Source: Rhizobium sp. ASV20 (lineage in GTDB: Bacteria > Pseudomonadota > Alphaproteobacteria > Rhizobiales > Rhizobiaceae). From it: a stretch of 41,352 nucleotides of DNA. Positions within the stretch are counted from its first letter, which is position 1; the number at the start of each line of letters is the position of its first letter. The stretch spans positions 1-41,352 of the forward strand of contig NZ_JAELTU010000055.1 in NCBI RefSeq assembly GCF_016429015.1, written 5' to 3'. Shown piece after piece: positions 7,785-16,689 of the stretch. Position numbers and translations under genes: made by a program. Under the pieces are notes generated by a model. The model saw only the letters and a list, made by a program, of their open reading frames with translations, did no database searches and had not been told where the DNA came from.

Positions 7785-10151
7785 CTAGGATGCCTGGGCT
7801 ACAGGGGATGGGTGGTCTTGATGCAGGCCGGTCAATGTCTTCATCAGATTGTCCGGATGGGCCGGCCGGTAGAAGAGGTAGCCCTGGCCATAGTCGATAC
7901 CCATGGTGCGCAGGGTTGCGCATTCCTCTTCGGTTTCGACGCCCTCCGCTATGACCGTGCAGTTCATCTTGTGCGAAAGCGTGGTGATGCTTTCGACCAG
8001 CATGCGGCTCTTGGCGCTGACGTCGGAAGCCGTGTCGTTGATCGCGCGGACGAAGGACTGGTCGATCTTGATGATGTCGACGGGGAAGCGATTTATATAG
8101 CTGAGCGACGAATAGCCTGTTCCGAAGTCGTCCAGGGCGATGCGGCAGCCATAGCGGCAGAGTTCGTTGATGACCATGCGCGTCTCCGGATTGTCATCCA
8201 TGAGCACGGCCTCGGTGATCTCGACGACGATGCGTCGTGGTGAAATATCGTGGCGTGCGAGCAGGGCGGCAATGCGCATGGGCAGCTCCGGCTCGAACTG
8301 AAGTGGCGAGAAATTGATGGCGAGGTAGGTGTCCTGCATGCCGTCGAGACGTGACAGGTTCGCGAAACTGGCGATCGCCTTTTCCATGATGCGATTGCCG
8401 ATGCGTACGATGGAGCCGGTTTCCTCGGCGACCTCGATGATGCGGGCAGGGGGTAGTATGCCCTTCTGAGGATGATGCAGCCGCATCAGGGCTTCGAAGC
8501 CGGCGACTGCACGATCGTCGATGTTCACGATCGGCTGCAGATAGGCTTCGAACCAGTCTTCGTTGAGGCCGCTTTCGATATTGCTTTCCAACTCGGCGCG
8601 ACGGCGGGAGTCGTCGAGCATGCCATTGTCGAAGATCTGCGCGCCGTTCTTGCCGTCGCGCTTCTTGGCATACATGGCGATGTCGGATTTCAGCAGTAGT
8701 TCGGCAGCGTTGGCGGCCTGGCGCGGATAGATGGCGATACCGATACTCGCGCTGAGGCGTGCATCGCCCTCGAAGGGCGCATCGAAAATTTCGGCGATGC
8801 GGGCGGACATGTCGAAGGCACGCGCTTCCGCGTCTTCCGCCAGCAGCAGGATTGCGAATTCGTCGCCGCCCAGACGGGCTGCGATGTCGCCGGGCTTCAG
8901 GCATTCCTGCAGGCGCGAGACGAGTTCCCTCAATGCCGCATCGCCTGCCGCATGACCCATATTGTCGTTGATCCATTTGAAGCGATCGAGATCGACGAAG
9001 AGGCAGGCAAGTTCACGCTTGCGCAGGTCTGCCTCATTGATCTTGGCGTCGAGTGCCGTTTCAAAGCCCTGGCGATTGAGAAGACCAGTCAGGTGATCGG
9101 TGATCGCCTGCCGCAGATTGCGGTCTTCGGACTGCTTGAGTTCGGTGACGTCGGTCATGACCGACAGCGAGAGGCCGTCCTGGATCGCGGTGGTTTCGAG
9201 GATCAGGACGTCCATGACCCGCTCGTCGCGGCAGACGAATTTCACCGTCACGGCGAGGCGAGCGGCGCTGTCCGGGTTGCCGTGCTTGCGTTCGGTATAT
9301 TCCGAGCGTGAATCCGGAAGTACCAGGCTTGCGAACCGGCGACCCAGCACTTCGGTTCGGTCGTAGCCGGTGGCGGCCAGCCAATAGTCGCTGACGGCGG
9401 CGATGCAATCGTCCTTATCGAGAGAGAACAGCATGGCGGGCGTCAGATTATAGGTGTCGGTCGCCCGGCGATGGGCGAACTTCAGCTCTGTTTCCTCACG
9501 CTGCAACTTGCTCTGCATGTCGTTGAAGCTGCTGGCAAGCCGGCCCATTTCGTCATTCGACTGCCAATCGACGTGATGACGCGAGCCCAGCCGGCGGGTA
9601 GCTTCGACGGCGTGCGTCAACCGCATCAGCGGCTGGATGACGAAAATGCGGTTGCCTATCAGCGCCGCGCCGAAAACGGTCAACACGGCGAAGATGAAGA
9701 TCGAAATGAAGACGATTTCTTCGTTCTTGAGGCCGTCGAAAAGCCCGAGCTCGGGATAGAAGACGGTGATGGTGCCGAGCTTCTTGGCGCCGTCGACGCC
9801 ATTGTAGATGATCGGGCGGGAGACGGATTCCAGATTGCCCTTGTAGGATTTCGGGATGGTCGACTGCGTTACGTCGAGCTGGCCGGAGAGATCACGAACA
9901 TTCACCCTGACGATCGCACCTTCGGCAACCGTCGTGGCGCTGATCTGGGTGACGCTGTCTTCGTCCAGATCCCATAAGGGCTTTGCCAGTGCCTGCGCAT
10001 TGGCGACGAGCAGAACGGTAATATGATCCTTGATTTCTTTTTCAGCGCGCTCGGATGAGAGGAAAAGGAATAGAACGAAGAGCGGCGCTACGAAAACCAG
10101 TAGCGCACCGCAGACGATCGCGAAAAACCTGTTTTCGACCGAATGGCTCAT
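7785..10151 (-). CDS. membrane GGDEF-EAL protein with periplasmic, HAMP and PAS domains
   Basis: A 788-residue c-di-GMP enzyme anchored in the inner membrane. Order: TM1 (about 8-32), a periplasmic domain (about 33-144), TM2 (146-167), HAMP (169-220), PAS (232-340), GGDEF domain with intact GGDEF at 428-432, and EAL domain with EAL at 553-555. The EAL domain keeps NFSPLQF, ITEAV, DDFGTGYSS, IKID and AEGVE, so phosphodiesterase activity is plausible. GGDEF is intact, but the product-inhibition site RxxD is KPGD here, so that feedback should be missing. The start at 10151 (MSHSVENRFF) places TM1 normally. It is the first gene of a two-gene operon with the binding protein and is set apart from rplY by a terminator. 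Confidence 0.93.
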   Translation of the reverse strand: MSHSVENRFFAIVCGALLVFVAPLFVLFLFLSSERAEKEIKDHITVLLVANAQALAKPLWDLDEDSVTQISATTVAEGAIVRVNVRDLSGQLDVTQSTIPKSYKGNLESVSRPIIYNGVDGAKKLGTITVFYPELGLFDGLKNEEIVFISIFIFAVLTVFGAALIGNRIFVIQPLMRLTHAVEATRRLGSRHHVDWQSNDEMGRLASSFNDMQSKLQREETELKFAHRRATDTYNLTPAMLFSLDKDDCIAAVSDYWLAATGYDRTEVLGRRFASLVLPDSRSEYTERKHGNPDSAARLAVTVKFVCRDERVMDVLILETTAIQDGLSLSVMTDVTELKQSEDRNLRQAITDHLTGLLNRQGFETALDAKINEADLRKRELACLFVDLDRFKWINDNMGHAAGDAALRELVSRLQECLKPGDIAARLGGDEFAILLLAEDAEARAFDMSARIAEIFDAPFEGDARLSASIGIAIYPRQAANAAELLLKSDIAMYAKKRDGKNGAQIFDNGMLDDSRRRAELESNIESGLNEDWFEAYLQPIVNIDDRAVAGFEALMRLHHPQKGILPPARIIEVAEETGSIVRIGNRIMEKAIASFANLSRLDGMQDTYLAINFSPLQFEPELPMRIAALLARHDISPRRIVVEITEAVLMDDNPETRMVINELCRYGCRIALDDFGTGYSSLSYINRFPVDIIKIDQSFVRAINDTASDVSAKSRMLVESITTLSHKMNCTVIAEGVETEEECATLRTMGIDYGQGYLFYRPAHPDNLMKTLTGLHQDHPSPVAQAS

Positions 10152-10336
10152 TATTCCGTTAGCTCCCCAGTCGCAGGCCAGCCGCATCCTGGGCACGCCA
10201 CCCCCTACAACTCTTTCGCGTAGATTTTCATGAATCCGTTAAATGTTGCTGAAACTCTGGGGTTAATGGAATTCAATTAAAGTATAGATTCAAGAAATCG
10301 CTATTTTTACTTTCTCTAATATTGCGCGCCAAACGC
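10152..10336 (-). promoter_or_regulatory. A+T-rich leader and likely promoter region of the GGDEF-EAL operon
   Basis: 185 bases between the GGDEF-EAL start and the rplY terminator, visibly richer in A and T than the surroundings (for example taaagtatagattcaag). Because the terminator closes rplY, the operon promoter must lie here. I cannot pick a convincing -35/-10 pair. Confidence 0.5.
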
Positions 10337-10369
10337 GAAAAACCCGCCGTCCCCAGGGGGAGGCGGGTT
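10337..10369 (-). terminator. intrinsic terminator of rplY
   Basis: Read on the minus strand, AACCCGCC pairs with GGCGGGTT across a loop of about 13 bases and is followed by a run of T. It lies 25 bases past the rplY stop, so rplY is transcribed separately from the inserted pair downstream. Confidence 0.85.
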
Positions 10370-10394
10370 CGAATGCCAGTGATGAAGAGGCCGA

Positions 10395-11006
10395 TTAGGC
10401 GCTGGCTTCTTCGCTGCCTTCTTCTTCGGCAAGGCCGGCAGCCGGAGCAACGATCGTTGCGATCGTGAAGTCGCGGTCGGCGATAACCGGCGTGACGTTC
10501 TTCGGCAGCTTGATGGCCGAGATGTGGATGCTGTCGCCGCTCTTCAGGCCGCTGAGGTCAACGGTGAAGAATTCCGGGATGGCATCGGCCGGGCAATGGA
10601 CTTCGACTTCGTGGCGAACGATGTTCAGCACGCCGCCAGCCTTGAGGCCCGGGGACTTCTCGTGGTTTTCGAAGTGAACCGGAATTTCCACGGTAACGGC
10701 GGTGTTGCCGGAAACGCGCAGGAAGTCGACGTGAACCGTAAAGTCACGGACCGGATCGAGCTGGTAGTCCTTCGGCAGAACCTTGATCTTCTTGCCGTCG
10801 ACGTCGATCGTTGCGATCGTCGTCAGGAAGCCGCCAGCGTGAATGCGCTTCGTCACCTCATTGGTGTTGAGAGCGATAGAAATGGGGGCCTGCTTGTCAC
10901 CATAGATGACAGCGGGGATCAGACCATTGCGGCGAAGTTCACGGGCGGACCCCTTACCAACCCGTTCGCGCGCCTCGGCCTTGAGCTCGTAGCTTTCGTG
11001 GCTCAT
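10395..11006 (-). CDS. rplY: 50S ribosomal protein L25 (general stress protein Ctc type)
   Basis: A 203-residue two-domain L25/Ctc/TL5 protein that binds 5S rRNA in the large subunit. The amino half contains the L25 barrel with KGSARELRRNGLIPAVIYG (about residues 18-36). The C-terminal half is the beta domain found in the long Ctc form, with PVHFENHEKSPGLKAGG in the middle and an acidic end (EEEGSEEASA). In related genomes rplY is usually followed directly by pth; here the GGDEF-EAL/binding-protein pair lies between. The ATG has an AAAGGAAT-like ribosome site. Confidence 0.95.
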   Translation of the reverse strand: MSHESYELKAEARERVGKGSARELRRNGLIPAVIYGDKQAPISIALNTNEVTKRIHAGGFLTTIATIDVDGKKIKVLPKDYQLDPVRDFTVHVDFLRVSGNTAVTVEIPVHFENHEKSPGLKAGGVLNIVRHEVEVHCPADAIPEFFTVDLSGLKSGDSIHISAIKLPKNVTPVIADRDFTIATIVAPAAGLAEEEGSEEASA

Positions 11007-11306
11007 AGCTATTCCTTTCGAGGTTATTTGGAGAGTTCATCCGGTCGGTCTACGCCGTATCGAGTGAACTGGAGGAGGGCGTGCCCTGCCTCATCCGCGT
11101 TGCCTCCAAGGGTGTCTACGCGGACGCGTGGCGTATAATACAAAGTGGCCGAAGGTGCAAGCACCCCTGGAATGGGAGGGTCTGTGACGACATTGCAACT
11201 GAGGCGAACGAGCCGCAGGTGTCATTTCTATCAACGGCTTGACATATACCCTCGGCCTCTTCAACAGTCGAACTCAATCGATCAGGGTCAGAAGGTGAGG
11301 TCGAGC
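11007..11306. promoter_or_regulatory. divergent regulatory region between rplY and the paralog pair
   Basis: 300 bases without a gene. CTTGACA (11238-11244) is a consensus -35 for the plus-strand genes, but the matching -10 about 17 bases on is weak. On the minus strand TATTAT (plus 11135-11140) is a possible -10 for rplY with no clear -35 at normal spacing. No inverted repeat stood out. Confidence 0.4.
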
Positions 11307-12746
11307 ATGCGCTCCAAGGTTATCGTCGCCGCGATTTTCTCCATGGGCTTTGCTGGCGCATCGTATGCTGCCGACATCAATCAACAGGGTGCGGACGATC
11401 TGCGCAACATCCTGATCTCTCCGCTTTCACGCGATCTCGCCCGAAGCGATTTCGTGACTGTGAAGCCCGCTGGCGACCAGTACGAGATTACTTATGATCT
11501 GGCGAAATTCTTCGACAAAATCAATTCCAGCGTGCTGTCCGTTACGGGCTTCAAACCGCTATCTCTGTTTGCAAAGCCCGTCGAACAAGGCCGGTGGCAT
11601 CTGAACGGCGACAACAGCCTCGATGTCAACGTGCATTCGCCAACCTCTGATATCGCTTATTCGATAGCATCAAGCTCCTTTGACGGCATATTCGATCCCT
11701 CGATCGAAATGATGCGCTCCATGGGTATCAAGAGCAGCGGCGTGAAGTTTTCGAGCGTCGGCAGCGGAGCCAAGAGCGACCGCAAGGTCGATGCGACCAT
11801 CGATAGCGTCTCGTTTGCCCATACGGTGACCGACAGTAGCGAGGCGGGCAAGGTCGATCTGCAAATGCAAGGTTCGCTGCAGCGCCTGAACGAGCAATTC
11901 ATCTTGCCGCAGGGCAGGGCTCTGAGCTTCAGCGCTGATAGCGTCAACACCAGCGTCACTGCGACTAGCCTGCCGGTGCAGGAGCTGCGTGCGCTCATCC
12001 GTTTCTTCGTGCAGCACGTCAAGACAAAGCAGCTTTCGGAAAGCGGCGGCGAGAAATTCGAGCAGCTGGTCCACAAGGCCCTGCCCATGTTCGGCTCGCT
12101 CGGCAAAACGGTGACTCTGAGCAACGCGGTGATCGCAACGCAGAAGGGCAAGGTTGGTATCAAGCGGATCGATTACAGCTTCAAGATGGATGGCCTGACC
12201 AAGGCCTCCAATGTCAACCTGGAGCTTCGGGCCGAGCATTTGACGCCGGATGCGGATCTTGTTCCTGCTGCTTATGTTTCTTTCCTGCCCGAGACGCTGG
12301 ACGTGCAGCTTGGCGTGCCCAATATCAATTTTTCCGGTCTCATCGACACGGCTCTCGATGCGATCACCACGCATGCGGCGCCGATCTCGGCCGAGGTCGT
12401 CAAGCGCACGATGTTCCCGAATGGATACGGCACGCTTGAATTTCCAAAGATCAGCGCTAGTTCGGGCGTCTACGATCTAGAGGTTTCCGGCGCATTGAAG
12501 GGTTCGACCAAGGCTCATTCCGATTATTCGCTGCAGGCGACGATCCTGGCGCGCGATTTCGACAAGACCGTCGCCGCCATTCAAGAAGCTGCGAAAGCGG
12601 ACAATCGTCTCAACAAGGTTTCTTTCGGTCTGCTGGCCGCCAAGGGTTTTGCGAAAACCGATCCCGATGGCAGGCTGCGCTGGGATGTCACGATGGACGA
12701 AGATCGAACGGTAACGGTCAACGGACAGGTGATGAAGAAGCCCTAA
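11307..12746 (+). CDS. secreted protein of unknown function, tandem paralog 1
   Basis: A 479-residue exported protein. The signal peptide ends near AGASYAAD (cleavage about residue 22). The mature part has no membrane helix and no cysteine-rich or catalytic motif that I recognise. It is clearly related to the next gene: both begin the mature chain with a QGA.DLRN/FNN-like segment, share VTVKPAGDQYEITYDL / ISVKPVGSQYQVTYDL, and end with LARDFDKTVAAIQEAAK, GFAKTDPDGR and TVNGQVMK. The alternating hydrophobic pattern suggests mainly beta structure, as in periplasmic lipid- or polymer-facing proteins, but that is a guess. I chose the start at 11307 because it begins the signal peptide. Confidence 0.85.
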   Translation: MRSKVIVAAIFSMGFAGASYAADINQQGADDLRNILISPLSRDLARSDFVTVKPAGDQYEITYDLAKFFDKINSSVLSVTGFKPLSLFAKPVEQGRWHLNGDNSLDVNVHSPTSDIAYSIASSSFDGIFDPSIEMMRSMGIKSSGVKFSSVGSGAKSDRKVDATIDSVSFAHTVTDSSEAGKVDLQMQGSLQRLNEQFILPQGRALSFSADSVNTSVTATSLPVQELRALIRFFVQHVKTKQLSESGGEKFEQLVHKALPMFGSLGKTVTLSNAVIATQKGKVGIKRIDYSFKMDGLTKASNVNLELRAEHLTPDADLVPAAYVSFLPETLDVQLGVPNINFSGLIDTALDAITTHAAPISAEVVKRTMFPNGYGTLEFPKISASSGVYDLEVSGALKGSTKAHSDYSLQATILARDFDKTVAAIQEAAKADNRLNKVSFGLLAAKGFAKTDPDGRLRWDVTMDEDRTVTVNGQVMKKP

Positions 12747-12858
12747 AGCGGCGCAGATGCGCGCCATGCCACAGGGCAAAAACACAAGCTCCGCTCGAAG
12801 CGCCAATCGGCCAATTTCGAGCTTCCACAAACTTTTCCATCATATTTGGGGGTAAATT

Positions 12859-14313
12859 ATGCGTTTCAAAGCGGTTGCCGCGGCGGCTGTTCTTGCTGCA
12901 GGTGTGGCCGGTGCCACGCAGGCGGCTGATGTCAGCGAACAGGGTGCGAAGGATCTTTTCAACAACCTGACCTATTTCCTGCCCGACGACATTGCCAAGA
13001 GCGGAGGCATCTCGGTAAAGCCGGTTGGTTCTCAATATCAGGTCACTTACGACCTGAAGGCTTTGTTCGACAAGCTTGGTATCACTGGTTTCGAAATCAG
13101 TGGCTTGAAGCCATTGACGATGTTGGCGACGCCGCTGGACAGCGGCCTCTGGAACGTCGAGGGCAATAATGGCTTCGACATTACCGCGAAGTCCAGGCCC
13201 GGTACCGATCCAGACGTCGAGTTCCGCTACGCACTGGCCTCCTCCGTTTTCAAGGGTGTCTTCGATCCGGCACTCCACTATCTGCGATCGGCCGATCTGC
13301 AGGGCAAAGGCATCACCTTTGCCACGAAGACCAACGACGCCAGTGCCCAGAGGACCGAAGGAACCGTCGACAGCATAGGCTACACGCTTTCTTCCGCCGA
13401 TAGTGGTGAGGCCGGCAGGCTCGACGTCAAGATGAACGGAAGCATGCAGTCGTTCTACGACAAGGTTTCGTCTGGGGATGCGACGCTTGCCGAAATCAAG
13501 GTGGCGGCAATCGACTTCAACGCCGGCGTGACCAAGCTGCCGCTGAAGTCCGTCAACTCCATTCTGCATTTCGTCTCCGAGCACAAGGACCAGAAGACGC
13601 TTTCCGACGCGGACAGCAAGGCGCTGAAGGCGCTGTTCATGGATGCCATGCCGATCGTCGGTTCCTTTGAGGAGGCCATCACCGCCAAGGATATTTCCGT
13701 CACGACACCCTTCGGTGAGGGCGGCCTGCAGAAACTCGGTTACTTCGTCAAGTTGGCTGGTCCAACCAATGCGATGAATGCAGATTTCGGATTGAATGCC
13801 GAGAAGCTTACCTTGGCGACCGGTCTGGTGCCGGAAGATTACATCGCGTTCATTCCCGATGTGACCGATTTCCAGGTTCAGATGCCCAATCTGAATTTCT
13901 CGGCCCTGATGGACGTCTTCCAGCAGGCCGACTTCAATGATCCCGAAAGCAAGGCGGCCCTCGACACCAAGTTGCAGGAGGCGATGTTCCCGGATGGCAC
14001 GATGACGATCAACTTCCCGAAGATCAGCGCCGTCTCCGGTCTTTACGATGTTGAGGCGATCGGCAGCTTGCGCGGTTGGTTGAACGAAAAGGACCGCGTG
14101 TCGATGAAGATGACCGTGTTCGCCCGTGATCTCGACAAGACGATTGCTGCTGTTCAGGAAGCTGCCAAGACAAAGGCCGATCTTTCACAGCTCTCGTTCG
14201 GTCTGATGATGGCCAAGGGCTTTGCCAAGACCGATACAGATGGGCGTTCACGCTGGGATATCGATCTTTCCGACACCGGCGGCGTGACGGTCAACGGCCA
14301 GGTCATGAAGTAA
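12859..14313 (+). CDS. secreted protein of unknown function, tandem paralog 2
   Basis: A 484-residue exported protein with signal peptide cleavage near ATQAAD (residue 22-23). It aligns with the preceding gene from end to end, including the opening QGAKDLFNN, SQYQVTYDLKALFDK, a central FKGVFDPALHYLRS (paralog: FDGIFDPSIEMMRS) and the closing FAKTDTDGRSRWDI and TVNGQVMK. The centres differ more than the ends. The gap to paralog 1 is 112 bases, enough for a promoter or for differential expression within one operon. It ends 25 bases before an MFS transporter gene. I do not recognise a named family. Confidence 0.87.
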   Translation: MRFKAVAAAAVLAAGVAGATQAADVSEQGAKDLFNNLTYFLPDDIAKSGGISVKPVGSQYQVTYDLKALFDKLGITGFEISGLKPLTMLATPLDSGLWNVEGNNGFDITAKSRPGTDPDVEFRYALASSVFKGVFDPALHYLRSADLQGKGITFATKTNDASAQRTEGTVDSIGYTLSSADSGEAGRLDVKMNGSMQSFYDKVSSGDATLAEIKVAAIDFNAGVTKLPLKSVNSILHFVSEHKDQKTLSDADSKALKALFMDAMPIVGSFEEAITAKDISVTTPFGEGGLQKLGYFVKLAGPTNAMNADFGLNAEKLTLATGLVPEDYIAFIPDVTDFQVQMPNLNFSALMDVFQQADFNDPESKAALDTKLQEAMFPDGTMTINFPKISAVSGLYDVEAIGSLRGWLNEKDRVSMKMTVFARDLDKTIAAVQEAAKTKADLSQLSFGLMMAKGFAKTDTDGRSRWDIDLSDTGGVTVNGQVMK

Positions 14314-14338
14314 CCCAACCCCGGATCTGACTGCGACC

Positions 14339-15574
14339 ATGTTTGTCCTGAAACCGCTCAGCCAGCGCTCGATCTCTCTTCTATGGGCCGGTCAGGTGCT
14401 GGCGGCCACCGGCTCGGAATTCTATATGGTCGCAGTCGTCTGGATCGCTGCCGATTTCATCGGCAGCGATGCCGGGTATGTCTCCGCGCTGCAGTCGGGT
14501 GCACTCTTGCTCGGCAGCCTTTTCGGAGGCATCGTCACCGATCGCTGGCGCCATAGCACGACTATGATCGCTGCGGATCTGGTTCGTGCTGCGCTGCTTC
14601 TGGTGCTGTCGCTTGCCGGTCTGCTGCATTTGATGAGCCTGCCCTTGCTGGTCGTGCTTGCCGGGTGCATTGCCTTGCTCACCTCCACATTTGACCCATC
14701 GTTGCAGGCCACTTTGCCGACCATTGCCGTCGATCCCGATGTCAGACACGCTACCAACGGCCTGTTCGACGCGACGCGACGCATGGCGCGCATTCTCGGG
14801 CCGAGCCTTATCGCGCTCGTCAATGGTTTCCTGCCGAAATCACAGTTCTTCCTGGTCACGGCCACGACCTTTTTGCTCTCGGCGCTTGCGGTCTGGTTGG
14901 CGGTGGCAAAGCTGCCGGTAGCGCCGCGAAGGCGCGAATTTTCCGGAATGGCCGCCGTTGTCGACGGTGTGCTCGGCGGCTGGCGCATGGCTCGTGGCCA
15001 CGCAGCCATTCTCTACGGGCTGTTCACCAACCTGATGGGAAATGTTGCCTGGGCGATGGGTATCTTGCTCGGCATGATCCTGCATCTGCGCGAGACCAGC
15101 GCCGATCCCTTGACGGATTACAGCCTGATGATGACCGCTTACGGCGTCGGCAATCTGACGACCAATCTCATTCTCAGCAGCTTCAAGCCGCGTCGACCGG
15201 TCGTCTGGATCATCGCGGCAAAGCTGATTTTCGGGACGGGCGTGTTCCTGTTGCCGTTGATGCATGATCGGATGTGGCTGATGATCGTCGCTTGTTTCGC
15301 GGCTATCAACGGCCCCTTCGAAAATCTCGCAATGCTGCATCTGATGCAGACGCGCAGTGAGCCGCATCGCCTCGGGCAGGTCTATCGTTTGATGATGTGC
15401 GCGATCTTCTCAGGCCTGTTTCTGGCCTATCTCATGTCGCCGAGTCTGTTTGCATGGTTCGGCATCGGGCCGTCGATCATGGGCGCAGGGGCAGCCGTCT
15501 TCGTTTCAGGCCTGATCGGGATCGGTCTGCTGGCATGGAGACAAACCCATCCAGCCGTCGCCAAGACGTTCTGA
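14339..15574 (+). CDS. MFS transporter (exporter type)
   Basis: 411 residues with about 12 hydrophobic helices. The loop between helices 2 and 3 has the MFS signature GGIVTDRWRHS (63-73). The shape and short loops fit the MFS_3 / EntS-like group, whose members export siderophores or drugs; the substrate here is unknown. It starts 25 bases after paralog 2 with no terminator between, so it probably belongs to the same transcript as the two secreted paralogs. It is convergent with prs. Confidence 0.85.
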   Translation: MFVLKPLSQRSISLLWAGQVLAATGSEFYMVAVVWIAADFIGSDAGYVSALQSGALLLGSLFGGIVTDRWRHSTTMIAADLVRAALLLVLSLAGLLHLMSLPLLVVLAGCIALLTSTFDPSLQATLPTIAVDPDVRHATNGLFDATRRMARILGPSLIALVNGFLPKSQFFLVTATTFLLSALAVWLAVAKLPVAPRRREFSGMAAVVDGVLGGWRMARGHAAILYGLFTNLMGNVAWAMGILLGMILHLRETSADPLTDYSLMMTAYGVGNLTTNLILSSFKPRRPVVWIIAAKLIFGTGVFLLPLMHDRMWLMIVACFAAINGPFENLAMLHLMQTRSEPHRLGQVYRLMMCAIFSGLFLAYLMSPSLFAWFGIGPSIMGAGAAVFVSGLIGIGLLAWRQTHPAVAKTF

Positions 15575-15651
15575 AACGCCATCCCATCTTAAGACGCGTT
15601 GCGATCTTTCAGATTAGCTTCCGGCGCTTCAGCATGTTTGCGCGACGTGAT

Positions 15652-16584
15652 TCAGTCGAACAGGCTGGAGACCGATTCTTCCTGGCTGGTACGATTGATG
15701 GCTTCGCCGATGAGGGTTGCCGTCGTGATGACGCGGATATTCGGCGCCGACTGCACCGCAGTCGTCGGCTGAATGGAATCGGTGATGACCAGTTCCTTCA
15801 GCTTCGAATTCGTCACACGGGTTACGGCACCGCCGGAGAGAACGCCGTGGGTGATATAGGCTGTAACGCTTGCCGCGCCTTGCGCGAGCAGCGCATCGGC
15901 CGCGTTGCAGAGCGTGCCGCCGGAATCGACGATGTCATCGATCAGCAGGCAGTCTTTACCTTCAACGTCGCCGATAATGTTCATCACTTCGGACTCGCCC
16001 GGGCGATCACGGCGCTTGTCCACGATCGCCAACAGACAGTCGAGACGCTTGGCAAGGGCGCGGGCGCGCACCACGCCACCCACGTCAGGCGACACGACCA
16101 TGACATTGCTGATGTCGTAGTTGGCCTTGATGTCACGGGTCAGGACGGGAACCGCATAGAGGTTATCCGTGGGTATATCGAAAAAGCCCTGGATCTGGCC
16201 CGCATGCAGATCAAGCGTCAGAACGCGGTCTGCGCCGGCCTCGGTAATCAGATTGGCGACCAGCTTGGCTGAAATTGGCGTGCGCCCCGAGGCGCGACGG
16301 TCCTGGCGGGCATAGCCGAAATACGGGATAACCGCGGTTATGCGTCGCGCCGACGAACGGCGCATCGCGTCGATCATGATAAGCAATTCCATCAGATGAT
16401 CGTTGGTCGGAAACGATGTCGACTGTACGAGGAAGACATCCTCGCCGCGCACATTTTCCTGAATCTCTACGAAAATCTCCTGGTCAGCAAAACGCCTGAC
16501 ACTAGCCTTGCCTAAGGGAACGTTGAGATAATTGCAGATCGCTTCGGCAAGGTGCCGGTTCGAATTGCCTGCGAAAACCTTCAT
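15652..16584 (-). CDS. prs: ribose-phosphate pyrophosphokinase (PRPP synthase)
   Basis: Makes PRPP from ribose 5-phosphate and ATP; PRPP feeds purine, pyrimidine, histidine, tryptophan and NAD synthesis. The 310 residues match class I enzymes. Visible motifs are YFGYARQDRR (88-97, ATP and catalytic region), DLHAGQIQGFF (125-135), SPDVGG (165-170) and the PRPP loop LIDDIVDSGG (214-223). The ATG opens the usual MKVFAGNSN. A Q-rich lipoprotein gene lies upstream with a gap of 105 bases, enough for a separate promoter. Confidence 0.97.
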   Translation of the reverse strand: MKVFAGNSNRHLAEAICNYLNVPLGKASVRRFADQEIFVEIQENVRGEDVFLVQSTSFPTNDHLMELLIMIDAMRRSSARRITAVIPYFGYARQDRRASGRTPISAKLVANLITEAGADRVLTLDLHAGQIQGFFDIPTDNLYAVPVLTRDIKANYDISNVMVVSPDVGGVVRARALAKRLDCLLAIVDKRRDRPGESEVMNIIGDVEGKDCLLIDDIVDSGGTLCNAADALLAQGAASVTAYITHGVLSGGAVTRVTNSKLKELVITDSIQPTTAVQSAPNIRVITTATLIGEAINRTSQEESVSSLFD

Positions 16585-16689
16585 TGTGGTCCGCCTGTTA
16601 CCAACCTGATAGCCGCGCTTTTACTCACCTCGCTCTCGAATGCAAGGGGTAGAGGCGCGTTACCTTTCATATTTCTGAAAAGCTTGTGA

